29,439 bases of DNA from JBGPYB01 sp041493035 (GCA_041493035.1 JBGPYB010000045.1:1-29439); one strand, 5' to 3'; positions 15,027 through 23,364 are shown, counted from the first letter of the stretch. Translations and numbers: made by a program. The notes: generated by a model from the letters alone, not told the origin.

Positions 15027-16502
15027 TCAAGCCAGCTCCCGGGGATCGGGGCGGCGCCCTCGCAGCAGTTCGCGCAGTGCCGAGCGTTCCTTGGCGTCCC
15101 ACACCCGCAGGGCGAGGGTCGCGCCGAACCACACGAGAGAAGCAGCCGCGGCGGCGAGAACGAGCGGCAAGCTGCGGGCCAGCCAGAGAGCCAGAGCAAA
15201 GAGGCCAGCCGCGCCGAGAGGCTTCGCGACGAGGCTTGCCCAGGGGATGCGGTGCCCGCTCGCCGCCACGGCCGCCGCCGTGGCAAGGAAATAGAGGGCT
15301 TCCGTGACCAGGGTGGCCCGCGCGGCGCCCAGGTACCCCTGGGTGGGAATCCAGAGAAGGTTCAGCCCGACGTTCACGAATAGCGCGGCGGTCGAGGCCA
15401 CGACGATCCATCGCCATCGGTCGATGCAGGCGAGCGTCGTCTCGCTGAAGTTCGACAAGAACATGAGGGCCGCGGCGGGAAGCAGAATGCGCGAGGCGTT
15501 GACGCTCGGGCCATAGGCTGTCCCAAAGAGCATCGGCAGAAAGCGGTCGGAGGCCAGCCAGCCGAACGCGCCGATGGGGAGGCCGACGAGCAGAAGGTAC
15601 TTACAGCCGCGGGAATAGAGAGCGGTGACCGAATGGGGCTGCGCTTTGTAGAGCGAGGCCATGAGGGGGATGAGGGCGTAACCCAGGATGCGGGGGACGA
15701 GGGTGAGCCCCTCCAGGACAAACGTCGGCGGGCGGTACCAACCGACTTCCTCAGGACCACGAAGACGCTCCAGCAACACAGCGTCGAGCTGGAAGATCAG
15801 GGTGACGACGAGGCCGGCGTACGCAAAGGGAAGGCCCCTTCGCAGGAGGTCAGCCCAAAGCGTACGGTCGGCCGCCGGACGAAGCGGGACGACGCGGGCG
15901 TGGATGTATCCCCAGAGCCCGGCCACGTCCACGACGCGCACGACCAAGAAAACCAGCGCAAAGGCGACGAGACCCCGATGGTCCCACAGAACCCAAGCCC
16001 CGAAGCCCAGGATCGCCGCTCGCTCCGCGACAAGGGAAAGGGCTTCGACCGCGAACAGCTCGAGGCTCTTGAGGAGAAACCGGAGAGTGAATTTGACCGA
16101 CTTGAGAATCAGATCCGCCGAGAGCACGGCCACCGCGAGCCACGTGACTCCGGCGTAAAGGCTGTGACCGAGGGAAAGACAAAGGGCCACGGTCGCCAGC
16201 GACAGAAACACCTGGAAGCCGAGAAGTCCGCCCGTCAATCGGCTGGCTTGTGAGGGGTCACGGCTGATCCGAAGCGTCGAGGCGTAGGCCATCCCGAAGT
16301 CCGGGAGAACCCTGAACAGGCCTACGAACGCGGCCGCAGTCGTGTACTGGCCGAACTCCGTGGGACCGAAGGAACGCGCCGCGAGAAAGCCCAGAAGGAA
16401 CAGAAGTGCGTTGGAGCCTTCTCCAATCGCGGAAAAGAGCGTGTTGCGGGCGATCCGGCCCCCGGTGAGGCGATTCTCTTCGGCGGATGGCTCCGGCGTC
16501 AG
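15027..16502 (-). CDS. Polysaccharide flippase (Wzx/MATE-like), CTG start
   Basis: A multi-pass membrane protein that would flip a lipid-linked glycan across the inner membrane. From the only canonical start, ATG at 16292, the product would be 421 residues and would lack the first helices. The same frame is open for 70 more codons and encodes exactly what the family needs: RIARNTLFSAIGEGSN, LLGFLAARSFGPTEFGQY and LFRVLPDFG, the conserved first helices of Wzx proteins. No ATG, GTG or TTG exists upstream before the stop at 16647-16649. A CTG at 16500-16502 overlaps the TGA of the LON gene (CTGA) and lies eight bases after AAGGAG. With that start the product is 491 residues, normal for the family. 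Confidence 0.85.
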   Translation of the reverse strand: MTPEPSAEENRLTGGRIARNTLFSAIGEGSNALLFLLGFLAARSFGPTEFGQYTTAAAFVGLFRVLPDFGMAYASTLRISRDPSQASRLTGGLLGFQVFLSLATVALCLSLGHSLYAGVTWLAVAVLSADLILKSVKFTLRFLLKSLELFAVEALSLVAERAAILGFGAWVLWDHRGLVAFALVFLVVRVVDVAGLWGYIHARVVPLRPAADRTLWADLLRRGLPFAYAGLVVTLIFQLDAVLLERLRGPEEVGWYRPPTFVLEGLTLVPRILGYALIPLMASLYKAQPHSVTALYSRGCKYLLLVGLPIGAFGWLASDRFLPMLFGTAYGPSVNASRILLPAAALMFLSNFSETTLACIDRWRWIVVASTAALFVNVGLNLLWIPTQGYLGAARATLVTEALYFLATAAAVAASGHRIPWASLVAKPLGAAGLFALALWLARSLPLVLAAAAASLVWFGATLALRVWDAKERSALRELLRGRRPDPRELA

Positions 16503-17122
16503 CTCCCCTGCTCCTTGCGGAGAAGGGCATCGAGGCCGCGGCTGATGCGAAGGCAGCGAGCCGACGCGTCGGACTCCAGGAGCTTCTGACGCGCGGTCGC
16601 TGTGATCGGCAGGTGCTGGCAGGCGAGGTTCACCCAGGCCATCGGTTCAGCGGAGCGCCTCTGCTGATCGAGGAACGAGCGGAGATCGGCGTGGGAGTGG
16701 AGATAGCGGGCCAGGGCCTCGACGGCAGGACCCCATTCGTCACCTGCGTCTCCCTCGTCAAGAGGCTCGGCTTCGGCGACAAGGGTTTCGGTGCCGATCA
16801 ACTCCGCCACACGGGCACGGCGAAGACCGTCCAGCTCCACACGATGCGATCCGTCGGAGAGAGTCTGGTCCTCCGAGATCTCGGCCAGGGTCCCAATGGT
16901 CTGCAGTTCGCGCGGGCCAGGAGTTGCGGCATTCGGGTCGCTCTGGGCCAGGGCGAGGATGCGACGGCCGGACCGCATTGCGATCTGCAAGGCCTTCAGG
17001 GCGGCTGGGCGGGCCACCATGAGCGCCAGCGAAGCCTCGGGAAAGAGGCAGACATCGCGGAGGGGGAGTACCGCAACGACCAGGTTCGGCTGAACCTCGT
17101 CGAGATCCAAGGGTGAGCTCAT
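16499..17122 (-). CDS. LON substrate-binding domain protein
   Basis: A 207-residue protein made of a free-standing N-terminal LON (PF02190-type) domain: VVAVLPLRDVCLFPEASLALMVARP at the start, ILALAQSDP, then IGTLAEI and GSHRVELDGLRRARV, and a helical C-terminal half. There is no ATPase or protease part. Free LON-domain proteins are widespread, with unclear roles, perhaps recognising substrates for proteolysis. Here it lies between a polysaccharide deacetylase (16-base gap) and a flippase (CTGA overlap), an unusual place for it. It ends with KEQGS, whose codons also supply the AAGGAG for the next gene. Confidence 0.85.
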   Translation of the reverse strand: MSSPLDLDEVQPNLVVAVLPLRDVCLFPEASLALMVARPAALKALQIAMRSGRRILALAQSDPNAATPGPRELQTIGTLAEISEDQTLSDGSHRVELDGLRRARVAELIGTETLVAEAEPLDEGDAGDEWGPAVEALARYLHSHADLRSFLDQQRRSAEPMAWVNLACQHLPITATARQKLLESDASARCLRISRGLDALLRKEQGS

Positions 17123-17138
17123 GGGCCCGCCTATCCTA

Positions 17139-18329
17139 CTACTTCATCCCGCGAAGACGTCGCGACAGTTTGTTGCGAAGAATCGACGAGAGGTGCGCCC
17201 GGCCTCGGCCCGGCAGAAGCTCGACGTAGTCCTCGCCAACCCGTGCGATCGCGTGAAGATCGCCGCCGGGGAGTGTCACGGGTGTCCCTCTGACCTTGCC
17301 ACAGAAAGCGGTCCGGTAGCCAACCTCCCGCGCCCAACGTCGCGCCGTGGGTCCGGCCACGTGCCAGGGATAGCAGAGGTGGATGGCGGGCTTTCCCGTT
17401 CGCTCCTCGATGGCCTTCTTCGACTCGGCCAGCTCCTTCCGGATCGCAGCCTCGCGGTCGGTGGTGTCTTCGGTGTGGCCACGGACCGAGCGCCCGTCAA
17501 CAAGGCGGCGCAGCGCCACCTCCCACCCCTTGCGGCAGAAGAAGGCGGCACCGCCCGCGTCGGCCACGCGAGCCACGCAGGCCTGGCGGACCTCCGGCTC
17601 CTCGTAGAAGCGCAGAGACTCCGACAGCCGGGGCTCCGACCTGAAGAAGGGTGTTCCCAGGGGAATCTCGGTGACGGGGACTTCTCTCCCACCGTCGTGA
17701 ATGAGGGGCACGTCGAGGGGGCCGTATCCCTGACGGAGCGACGGCGTCATGAAGCCGGCGAGCTGGGGAGCCGTGTGGATCCGCGCATGAGAAAGGCTGT
17801 GACTTTGAAAGTCGAAGAGGCCCGACCGCGAGAGGTCGTCGATTTCTTCCCACGAGAGAAAGGCGTCTTCCGCCTCCTCGCGCCCCAGAACGTTCTCGGC
17901 CTTGGCGGTTCCCGCCCGGACGTCGTCCCAGGTCGGGGGGAGCGCTCCCGGCCGCGAGACCGTGCGCCCCGGCACGATGAAGACGATACCCTTCATTCCA
18001 TGGCGTCGCATCAATGGGAGGCCCACGGTGCGCACGCTGCTCCGCCCGTCGTCGAAGGTCAGCACCACGGCCTTCTCGGGCGCCGGCCGTGTCCCGAGAA
18101 GAACCTGGAAGTACTCGTCGACCGAAAGGGTTACGTAGCCGTTGTCGGCGAGGTAGCGAATCTTGGCCCCGAAGACTTCCGGGTCCAGGCTATGAAAGAC
18201 GAAGACAGGTACGTGACTGCGAGGGAGCGGCCCACCCGTGACGAAGTCAGGGTACCGGCCGAGGAGCAAATCGCGGGGAACCTCCCACGCTTCTCTGGCG
18301 TTGCGCCGGAGCTTGCGAAGCGTGCGCAT
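17139..18329 (-). CDS. Polysaccharide deacetylase (carbohydrate esterase 4)
   Basis: A 396-residue enzyme of the NodB/CE4 family that removes acyl groups from amino sugars in glycans. The catalytic motif 1 is TFDDG with D93 and D94, and the zinc-binding HxxxH motif is H177 and H181 (QSHSLSH). The early VFVFHSL (about 42-48) is common in the family. A C-terminal extension of about 180 residues includes IHLCYPWHVAGPTARRWA, which fits motifs 3 and 4. No signal peptide is evident, so the enzyme may act in the cytoplasm on lipid-linked intermediates. It follows the GT4 gene by two bases. Confidence 0.9.
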   Translation of the reverse strand: MRTLRKLRRNAREAWEVPRDLLLGRYPDFVTGGPLPRSHVPVFVFHSLDPEVFGAKIRYLADNGYVTLSVDEYFQVLLGTRPAPEKAVVLTFDDGRSSVRTVGLPLMRRHGMKGIVFIVPGRTVSRPGALPPTWDDVRAGTAKAENVLGREEAEDAFLSWEEIDDLSRSGLFDFQSHSLSHARIHTAPQLAGFMTPSLRQGYGPLDVPLIHDGGREVPVTEIPLGTPFFRSEPRLSESLRFYEEPEVRQACVARVADAGGAAFFCRKGWEVALRRLVDGRSVRGHTEDTTDREAAIRKELAESKKAIEERTGKPAIHLCYPWHVAGPTARRWAREVGYRTAFCGKVRGTPVTLPGGDLHAIARVGEDYVELLPGRGRAHLSSILRNKLSRRLRGMK

Positions 18330-18331
18330 CC

Positions 18332-19465
18332 TCAGTGACGCCTCGGCTCGGTCAAGACTTCGTCGTACAGGGCCTCGATCTTACCCACGCAATCCCCGAT
18401 GTCGTAGCGGCGTGACGCCCGCTGGGCCGCGTGTCCAAGATTCTGCCGAAGGCCGGCATCGAGGAGCGCCTTCAGGAGAGCGGCGGCAAGAGCAGCGGGG
18501 TCGCGCGGCGGAACGAGCAAGCCCGTGGCGCCTTCTTCAAGAACCTCGCGACAGCCGTCCACGGCCGTCGAGACGATGGCCTTCCCGGAGGCCATGGCTT
18601 CGAAGAGAGCGAGGGGCGTTCCTTCGTATGTCGACGAAATGCAGAGGACGTCGATGGCGCCGAGAATCGCCGGCACATCGGCTCGATGGCCTGCGAAGAC
18701 GATGCGTGAGGCGATGCCGAGGTCGCGGGCTTGTTGACGCAAGGATTGGTCCAAGTCGCCGTCACCGGCGACGAGAACCCACGCTTCCGGGGCGCGCCTC
18801 AGAACGATCGCCGCAGCATCGAGGAGGTAGCGGTGCCCCTTCTGCTCGCTCAGGCGCCCCACGGCTCCGATCACGAGCGCGTCCAGGGGCAGACCCAGCT
18901 CTCGGCGGACGGCCTCAGCCCTCTCGTGGCCGACGGGAGCAAACTCGCCCAAGGGCGCCCCGTTCCAGATGAGCCGGATGACGTCCCGGGGGATGTGGCG
19001 CTCGCGAGCGAGGAACTCGCTCGTGGAGGCGCTCACGGCGATCGCCCGGTCGGTGAAGCGAGCGAGAAGGCGGTCGGCGAGACCCTGATACGCGGGCATC
19101 CGCGGGTCGGCGAAGTGCTCGTGGAGGACTAGCTTCGCCCCGAGATGGCGGGCCGCGAGTCGCCCGAAGTCCGCCGCCGCGTAGCCGTGGACATGGAGGA
19201 TCCGCGCGCCGAGGCGACGCCCGAGGGCCACGAGGTCGGTGAGGATGCGGGGATCAAAACGCCCTCGGCCGAGGTGGTGGACGCGAATCCCGTCGGATTC
19301 GAGAAGGCGCGACGAGGCCTCCGGACCCTTGAGCCCGCAGAGCGAGACATCGAACCGGGAGGAGTCGTAGCGGGGAAACCACCAGGAGAACAGGCGCGAG
19401 ACCCCGTGGATACTCGATCCGGCGACGCCGAACTTGTCGCAGACGTGGAGGACGGCGACGGGCAT
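18332..19465 (-). CDS. Glycosyltransferase family 4 protein
   Basis: A 377-residue GT-B glycosyltransferase. The N-terminal domain has VLHVCDKFGVAGSSIHGVSRLF (3-24) and ILHVHGYAAADFGRLAA. The C-terminal donor domain has VIGAVGRLSEQKGHRYLLDA and the EX7E motif in STYEGTPLALFEAMASGKAIVS. It resembles enzymes of exopolysaccharide assembly; donor and acceptor are unknown. Its ATG overlaps the TGA of the UPF0104 gene by one base (TGATG), so the two are coupled. Longer in-frame readings upstream lie antisense to nothing meaningful and within the UPF0104 gene, so they were dropped. Confidence 0.92.
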   Translation of the reverse strand: MPVAVLHVCDKFGVAGSSIHGVSRLFSWWFPRYDSSRFDVSLCGLKGPEASSRLLESDGIRVHHLGRGRFDPRILTDLVALGRRLGARILHVHGYAAADFGRLAARHLGAKLVLHEHFADPRMPAYQGLADRLLARFTDRAIAVSASTSEFLARERHIPRDVIRLIWNGAPLGEFAPVGHERAEAVRRELGLPLDALVIGAVGRLSEQKGHRYLLDAAAIVLRRAPEAWVLVAGDGDLDQSLRQQARDLGIASRIVFAGHRADVPAILGAIDVLCISSTYEGTPLALFEAMASGKAIVSTAVDGCREVLEEGATGLLVPPRDPAALAAALLKALLDAGLRQNLGHAAQRASRRYDIGDCVGKIEALYDEVLTEPRRH

Positions 19466-20427
19466 CAGGGCGTCGCGGAGGCCTCGACGCCGCGGCCTCG
19501 CGAGGTCCAGACGACCGCACCCGAAAAGGACAGGCAAACGATGAGCCCCGCGCCCACGATGCTGAAGGCCAAGGCGCTCTCGCGAGGCAGGCCCATCTGG
19601 CTGAAATACAGGATGAAGACGCTCTCGCGAATTCCCCAACCATTGAAGGAGACAGGAACAGTCTGGACGAGCGTGCAGAGAGGAACCATGAGGAAGCACG
19701 CAGGCCACGACAGCGGGATGCGGAGAGCGTGAGCGACGGCATAGTAGTAGTAGACGAAGAGCGCCTGTATGGCGAGGCTGGCCGCGAATGCGATCCAGAC
19801 GTCGCTCAACCGTTGCCGGTAGACATGCACGGCCGATTGCACGACCTCGAAGCGCGCCTGTGCCCATCGGAACGAGCTGAGGCCGGAGCGGGCCATGAGG
19901 CTTCGGGCGGTTCCGGGCCGGAAGAAGACGTAGGCGAGCACCGAGAAGACGAGGCCGAGGCCGCCCACAACGGAGTGGGCTCCCGCCAGGTGGCGGACGG
20001 GCGGCCCTCCGCCCACGTAGGCGGCGACCGCGAGCGTGTACAGCGCGCCGAAGCCGAGGATGCGGTCGATCGCGACGACAGCCAGGGACGTGGTCGTGGA
20101 ACCGGTGAGGCGCGAGCTGTCGCGGACCCGCACCAGGTCCCCGCCGATATTGCTGGGGAGGAAGTTGTTGAAGAACGTAGCCACGAGATAGGAGGCCGAG
20201 AGGTCCCGAAGCGGCGCGTCGAATCCCTGCGCTTGCAGAAGAAGGCGCCACCGCCACGTGGCCAGGAGGAACATCAGGCTGTAGAGCCCCATGGCCGCGG
20301 CGAAGAGCAAGGTGTCGCCGCTGCGGACCCGCTGCTCCAGGGCCCCGAGGTCCGTCGTGGAGAAGAGGTAGGCCAAGAGGCAGAGGCTTACGGCGACCTT
20401 CGCGACGAGCAAGAGAGATCGTTTCAC
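19465..20427 (-). CDS. UPF0104 / lysylphosphatidylglycerol synthase-type membrane protein
   Basis: An integral membrane protein of about 320 residues with roughly eight helices, of the family PF03706 that forms the flippase half of MprF and many orphan proteins. Family marks are SYLVATFFNNFLPSNIGGDLVRV with the NNFLPSNIGGD core, the DRILGF helix start and the VSFNGWGIRE motif. Orphan members are common in glycan and hopanoid loci. Start choice: GTG at 20427 gives MKRSLLLVAKVA; a TTG at 20448 would add seven residues and has a TAGCAT box six bases upstream. It heads the minus-strand operon that runs to 15027. Confidence 0.88.
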   Translation of the reverse strand: MKRSLLLVAKVAVSLCLLAYLFSTTDLGALEQRVRSGDTLLFAAAMGLYSLMFLLATWRWRLLLQAQGFDAPLRDLSASYLVATFFNNFLPSNIGGDLVRVRDSSRLTGSTTTSLAVVAIDRILGFGALYTLAVAAYVGGGPPVRHLAGAHSVVGGLGLVFSVLAYVFFRPGTARSLMARSGLSSFRWAQARFEVVQSAVHVYRQRLSDVWIAFAASLAIQALFVYYYYAVAHALRIPLSWPACFLMVPLCTLVQTVPVSFNGWGIRESVFILYFSQMGLPRESALAFSIVGAGLIVCLSFSGAVVWTSRGRGVEASATP

Positions 20428-20516
20428 AGAGGGATGCTGTGCAGGCAAAGTCTCATGCTACAGTAGCTTCCACGGAACGGTCAACGAGGGTTCGCCTGAC
20501 TTCCGCCAAGACCGAT

Positions 20517-21272
20517 ATGCCCGAGCGTCAGCCCATCGGCATCCAGGATACCCTGGCCTCCGCGGGAGGCTCATCCCTCTCGAAATACCAGGACCTGGTC
20601 GTCGGAAGCCGTTCGTTCGCCCGCTTGGTCCTCTACGAGTTCGTCGTGACGTTCACGTCCTGGATCCCTGGCGCGCTCGGTCTCGTACTGCGACGGGTGA
20701 CGTATCCGTGGATCCTGGGAGCCGTAGGCAGGAACGTCACCTTCGGGCAGGGCGTCGTGCTTCGGCACCCCCACAAGATCCGCTTGGGGGATGACGTGGT
20801 GCTGGACGACCTCGTTCTCCTCGACGCCAAGGGATCCACCAACCAGGGAATCACCGTCGGTAAGGGAGTTTTCCTCGGTCGCGGAACCATCCTCTCCTGC
20901 AAGGAGGGCGACATCGTCCTGGGAGATGGCGTGAACATCGGCTTTCATTCGGAGATCTTCTCGGGCTCTTCCGTCAGAGTCGGGCGTCACGGCCTCTTCG
21001 CGGCATACACGTACCTCGTTGGCGGCGGTCACGCTTTCGAGAAGGCCGAAGTGCCGGTGATCGCCCAGGAGAGGACGTCGGTGGGAATCGTCCTGGGCGA
21101 GAATGTGTGGCTCGGAACCGGAGCCAAAGTCTTGGATGGCGTGAGTCTGGGCGACGACGTCGTCGTGGGGGCGAACGCGGTGGTCACCGACGACATTCCC
21201 AGTGGATGCGTTGCCGTCGGCGTCCCAGCGCGGGTCGTCCGCCAACGAAGGGAAGCCCTCCCGGAGCGATGA
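20517..21272 (+). CDS. Hexapeptide-repeat acyltransferase
   Basis: A 251-residue left-handed beta-helix transferase, most likely an O-acetyltransferase for sugars. After about 60 residues with a hydrophobic segment (TSWIPGALGLVLRRV) come many imperfect [LIV]GxxxX hexapeptides: VGRNVTFGQGVVL, IRLGDDVVLDD, ITVGKGVFLGRG, IVLGDGVNIG, VRVGRHGLF. The C-terminal VWLGTGAKVLDGVSLGDD and VVGANAVVTDDIPSG are the usual catalytic coil. ATG at 20517 is used; a GTG at 20439 is possible but adds an unconserved tail. It is divergent from the UPF0104 gene and overlaps the mutase gene by ATGA, which is odd for a surface-glycan enzyme. Confidence 0.87.
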   Translation: MPERQPIGIQDTLASAGGSSLSKYQDLVVGSRSFARLVLYEFVVTFTSWIPGALGLVLRRVTYPWILGAVGRNVTFGQGVVLRHPHKIRLGDDVVLDDLVLLDAKGSTNQGITVGKGVFLGRGTILSCKEGDIVLGDGVNIGFHSEIFSGSSVRVGRHGLFAAYTYLVGGGHAFEKAEVPVIAQERTSVGIVLGENVWLGTGAKVLDGVSLGDDVVVGANAVVTDDIPSGCVAVGVPARVVRQRREALPER

Positions 21273-22876
21273 AGAAGGTTCTCGAGGAAACCGCGACGAT
21301 ACCCTTCACGACGATCTCGGGGCGCCCCATCGAGCCGCTCTACGGTCCCAAGGATCTCGAGGGGTTCGTGCCCGACCGAGAGCTGGGGGAGCCGGGGAGC
21401 TATCCCTACACACGCGGAATCCACGAGACCATGTACCGGGGCAAGGCTTGGACGATGCGCCAGTTCGCCGGGTTCGGCTCGGCGGCCCAGACCAACGAAC
21501 GCTTCAAGTATCTCCTCGAGCACGGGAGTCATGGCCTGTCGGTCGCCTTCGATCTGCCGACGCTCATGGGTCGCGATCCCGACCATCCCCTCTCCCTGGG
21601 CGAGGTGGGAAAGTGCGGTGTCGCCGTCACGTCCCTCGCCGACATGGAGGCGCTCTTTGATGGGATTCCCCTCGACCGTGTGAGCACGTCCATGACCATC
21701 AATTCCCCGGCTGCGATGATGCTGGCCTTCTACATCCTCGTGGGCGAGAAACAGGGAGTGGCCCCATCGCAGCTCGCTGGAACCCTCCAGGCGGATATCT
21801 TGAAGGAGTTCATCGCCCAGAAGGAGTACATCTACCCACCCCGGCCGAGCATGCGGATCGTCGTGGACATGATCCGCTACTGTACGGAGCACATGCCGAA
21901 GTGGAACACGATCTCCATCTCGGGGTACCACATCCGGGAGGCGGGCTCGACGGCGGCCCAGGAGCTGGCCTTCACTCTCCGGGACGGGATCGAGTACGTG
22001 CAGTGGTGCGTCGATGCCGGCATGGACGTCGACGACTTCGCACCGCGCCTCAGTTTCTTCTTCAACTCCCACAGCGACTTCTTCGAGGAGATCGCCAAGT
22101 TCCGCGCGGCCCGGCGCATCTGGGCACGGACCATGAAGGAGCGCTTTGGGGCGAAGAACCCGCGCTCCTGGATGTGCCGTTTCCACAGCCAGACGGCCGG
22201 AGTCAGCCTCACGGCGCAACAGCCCTACAACAACGTCGTGCGGACGGCACTGCAGGCGCTGGCCGCGGTCCTCGGGGGAACCCAATCCCTGCACACCAAC
22301 TCTCTCGACGAAGCCCTGGCGCTGCCCACCGAGGAAGCGGTCACCATCGCGTTGCGTACGCAACAGGTCATCGCTCACGAGTCGGGCGTCGTGAACACCG
22401 TTGATCCCCTCGCCGGTTCGTATTTCGTCGAGAAGCTCACGGGTGACATCGAGGCCGAGGCCCTCGACTACTTCCGCCGCATCGATGCCATGGGGGGGAT
22501 GGTCGCGGCGATCGAACGTGGCTTCCCGCAGAGGGAGATCCAGGAAGCGGCGTTTCAGTTCCAGAAGGCGGTGGAGCGCAAGGAGAAGATCATCGTCGGC
22601 GTCAACTCGTACGTCATGGACGAGAAGCCGCTGCCGATCCTCTACATCGATGAGTCCGTCGGGGAGCGCCAGGTGGCGTCCGTCGCCGCTCTCAGGGCCC
22701 GTCGAGACGAGGAGCGCGTTCGGCGGGCCCTCGGGGACCTGAAGCGGGCCGCGGCGGGAACGGACAACGTCATGGTCCCCGTTATCGAGGCTGCTCGTGC
22801 CTACGCCACGCTGGGCGAAATGTGCGATGCCTTCCGCGAGGTCTTCGGGGAGTACGAAGAACCGCCGGTGTTCTGA
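21269..22876 (+). CDS. mcmA1: Methylmalonyl-CoA mutase large (catalytic) subunit
   Basis: Substrate-binding TIM-barrel subunit of the B12-dependent mutase that interconverts methylmalonyl-CoA and succinyl-CoA. The 535-residue product shows PYTRGIHETMYRGKAWTMRQF (about 45-66), SVAFDLPTLMGRD, SMTINSPAAMMLAFY, the active-site SISGYHIREAGS with the Tyr-His pair, and FHSQTAGVSL. The cobalamin-binding domain is absent and is supplied by the next gene, as in archaeal and many bacterial split mutases. An isobutyryl-CoA or ethylmalonyl-CoA mutase of the same family cannot be fully excluded. Its ATG overlaps the acyltransferase stop. Confidence 0.93.
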   Translation: MKKVLEETATIPFTTISGRPIEPLYGPKDLEGFVPDRELGEPGSYPYTRGIHETMYRGKAWTMRQFAGFGSAAQTNERFKYLLEHGSHGLSVAFDLPTLMGRDPDHPLSLGEVGKCGVAVTSLADMEALFDGIPLDRVSTSMTINSPAAMMLAFYILVGEKQGVAPSQLAGTLQADILKEFIAQKEYIYPPRPSMRIVVDMIRYCTEHMPKWNTISISGYHIREAGSTAAQELAFTLRDGIEYVQWCVDAGMDVDDFAPRLSFFFNSHSDFFEEIAKFRAARRIWARTMKERFGAKNPRSWMCRFHSQTAGVSLTAQQPYNNVVRTALQALAAVLGGTQSLHTNSLDEALALPTEEAVTIALRTQQVIAHESGVVNTVDPLAGSYFVEKLTGDIEAEALDYFRRIDAMGGMVAAIERGFPQREIQEAAFQFQKAVERKEKIIVGVNSYVMDEKPLPILYIDESVGERQVASVAALRARRDEERVRRALGDLKRAAAGTDNVMVPVIEAARAYATLGEMCDAFREVFGEYEEPPVF

Positions 22877-22895
22877 GCGGGGCGAGGGAATATCG

Positions 22896-22916
22896 ATGGC
22901 GCAACGGGGTCGATGA
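22896..22916 (+). CDS. Six-codon leader ORF overlapping the mcmA2 start
   Basis: A tiny frame, ATG to TGA, encodes MAQRGR. It has a GAGGGA site six bases upstream, better than any site directly before mcmA2. Its stop overlaps the mcmA2 ATG as ATGA, so ribosomes could be handed on to mcmA2. Whether it is translated is not known. Confidence 0.35.
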   Translation: MAQRGR

Positions 22917-23308
22917 AGAAATTCCGCGTCGTCATCGCCAAGCCCGGGCTCGACGGGCATGACCGCGGCGCCAAGGTCGTGGCGCGTGCCTTGCGCGACG
23001 CGGGCATGGAGGTCATCTATACCGGCCTCCGACAGAGCGCGGAGCAGATCGTAGCGGCGGCAGAACAGGAAGACGCCGATGTCATCGGCCTCTCGATCCT
23101 GTCGGGGGCCCATCTCCCGATCTGCCGCAAGGTGCTGGAGCTTCTGAAGGAGCGCGGGATGGAAGGCGTCCGCGTCTTCCTCGGCGGCATCATTCCTTCT
23201 CAGGACATCCCCGAGTTGAAGCGCCTCGGGGTCGTGGAGGTTTTTCTTCCGGGCTCCTCGACCGAGGACGTGGTCCGGATGATCGAGACCACCATCCCCT
23301 CCCGCTGA
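22913..23308 (+). CDS. mcmA2: Methylmalonyl-CoA mutase cobalamin-binding subunit
   Basis: A 131-residue B12-binding Rossmann-like domain that works with the large subunit. The DxHxxG motif is D14-G-H16-DR-G19, where H16 is the lower axial ligand to cobalt. LSILSGAHLPICRKVL (about 60-75) and VFLGGIIP (about 88-95) are the other cobalamin-contacting loops. The length fits the stand-alone small subunit. It lies 36 bases after mcmA1 and overlaps a possible six-codon leader. No MeaB-type chaperone or epimerase gene is in the window. Confidence 0.94.
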   Translation: MKKFRVVIAKPGLDGHDRGAKVVARALRDAGMEVIYTGLRQSAEQIVAAAEQEDADVIGLSILSGAHLPICRKVLELLKERGMEGVRVFLGGIIPSQDIPELKRLGVVEVFLPGSSTEDVVRMIETTIPSR

Positions 23309-23335
23309 GGCAGTACCCCAGACCGCGATAAGTCG

Positions 23336-23364
23336 TTGACATATAGGCAGGATCGGTCTATCTT
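23336..23364 (+). promoter_or_regulatory. Sigma-70 promoter of the response regulator gene
   Basis: A perfect TTGACA (23336-23341), a 17-base spacer and TATCTT (23359-23364) make the best housekeeping promoter in the window. Transcription would begin near 23372, leaving a leader of about 42 bases with a GGGGAGGG purine tract before the ATG at 23414. Confidence 0.8.

Noticed and set aside
20459..20472. Leaderless promoter TACAGT for the acyltransferase
   Set aside because: Seven bases after the box there is an ACG codon, in frame but not a usual start. The ATG at 20517 is preferred.
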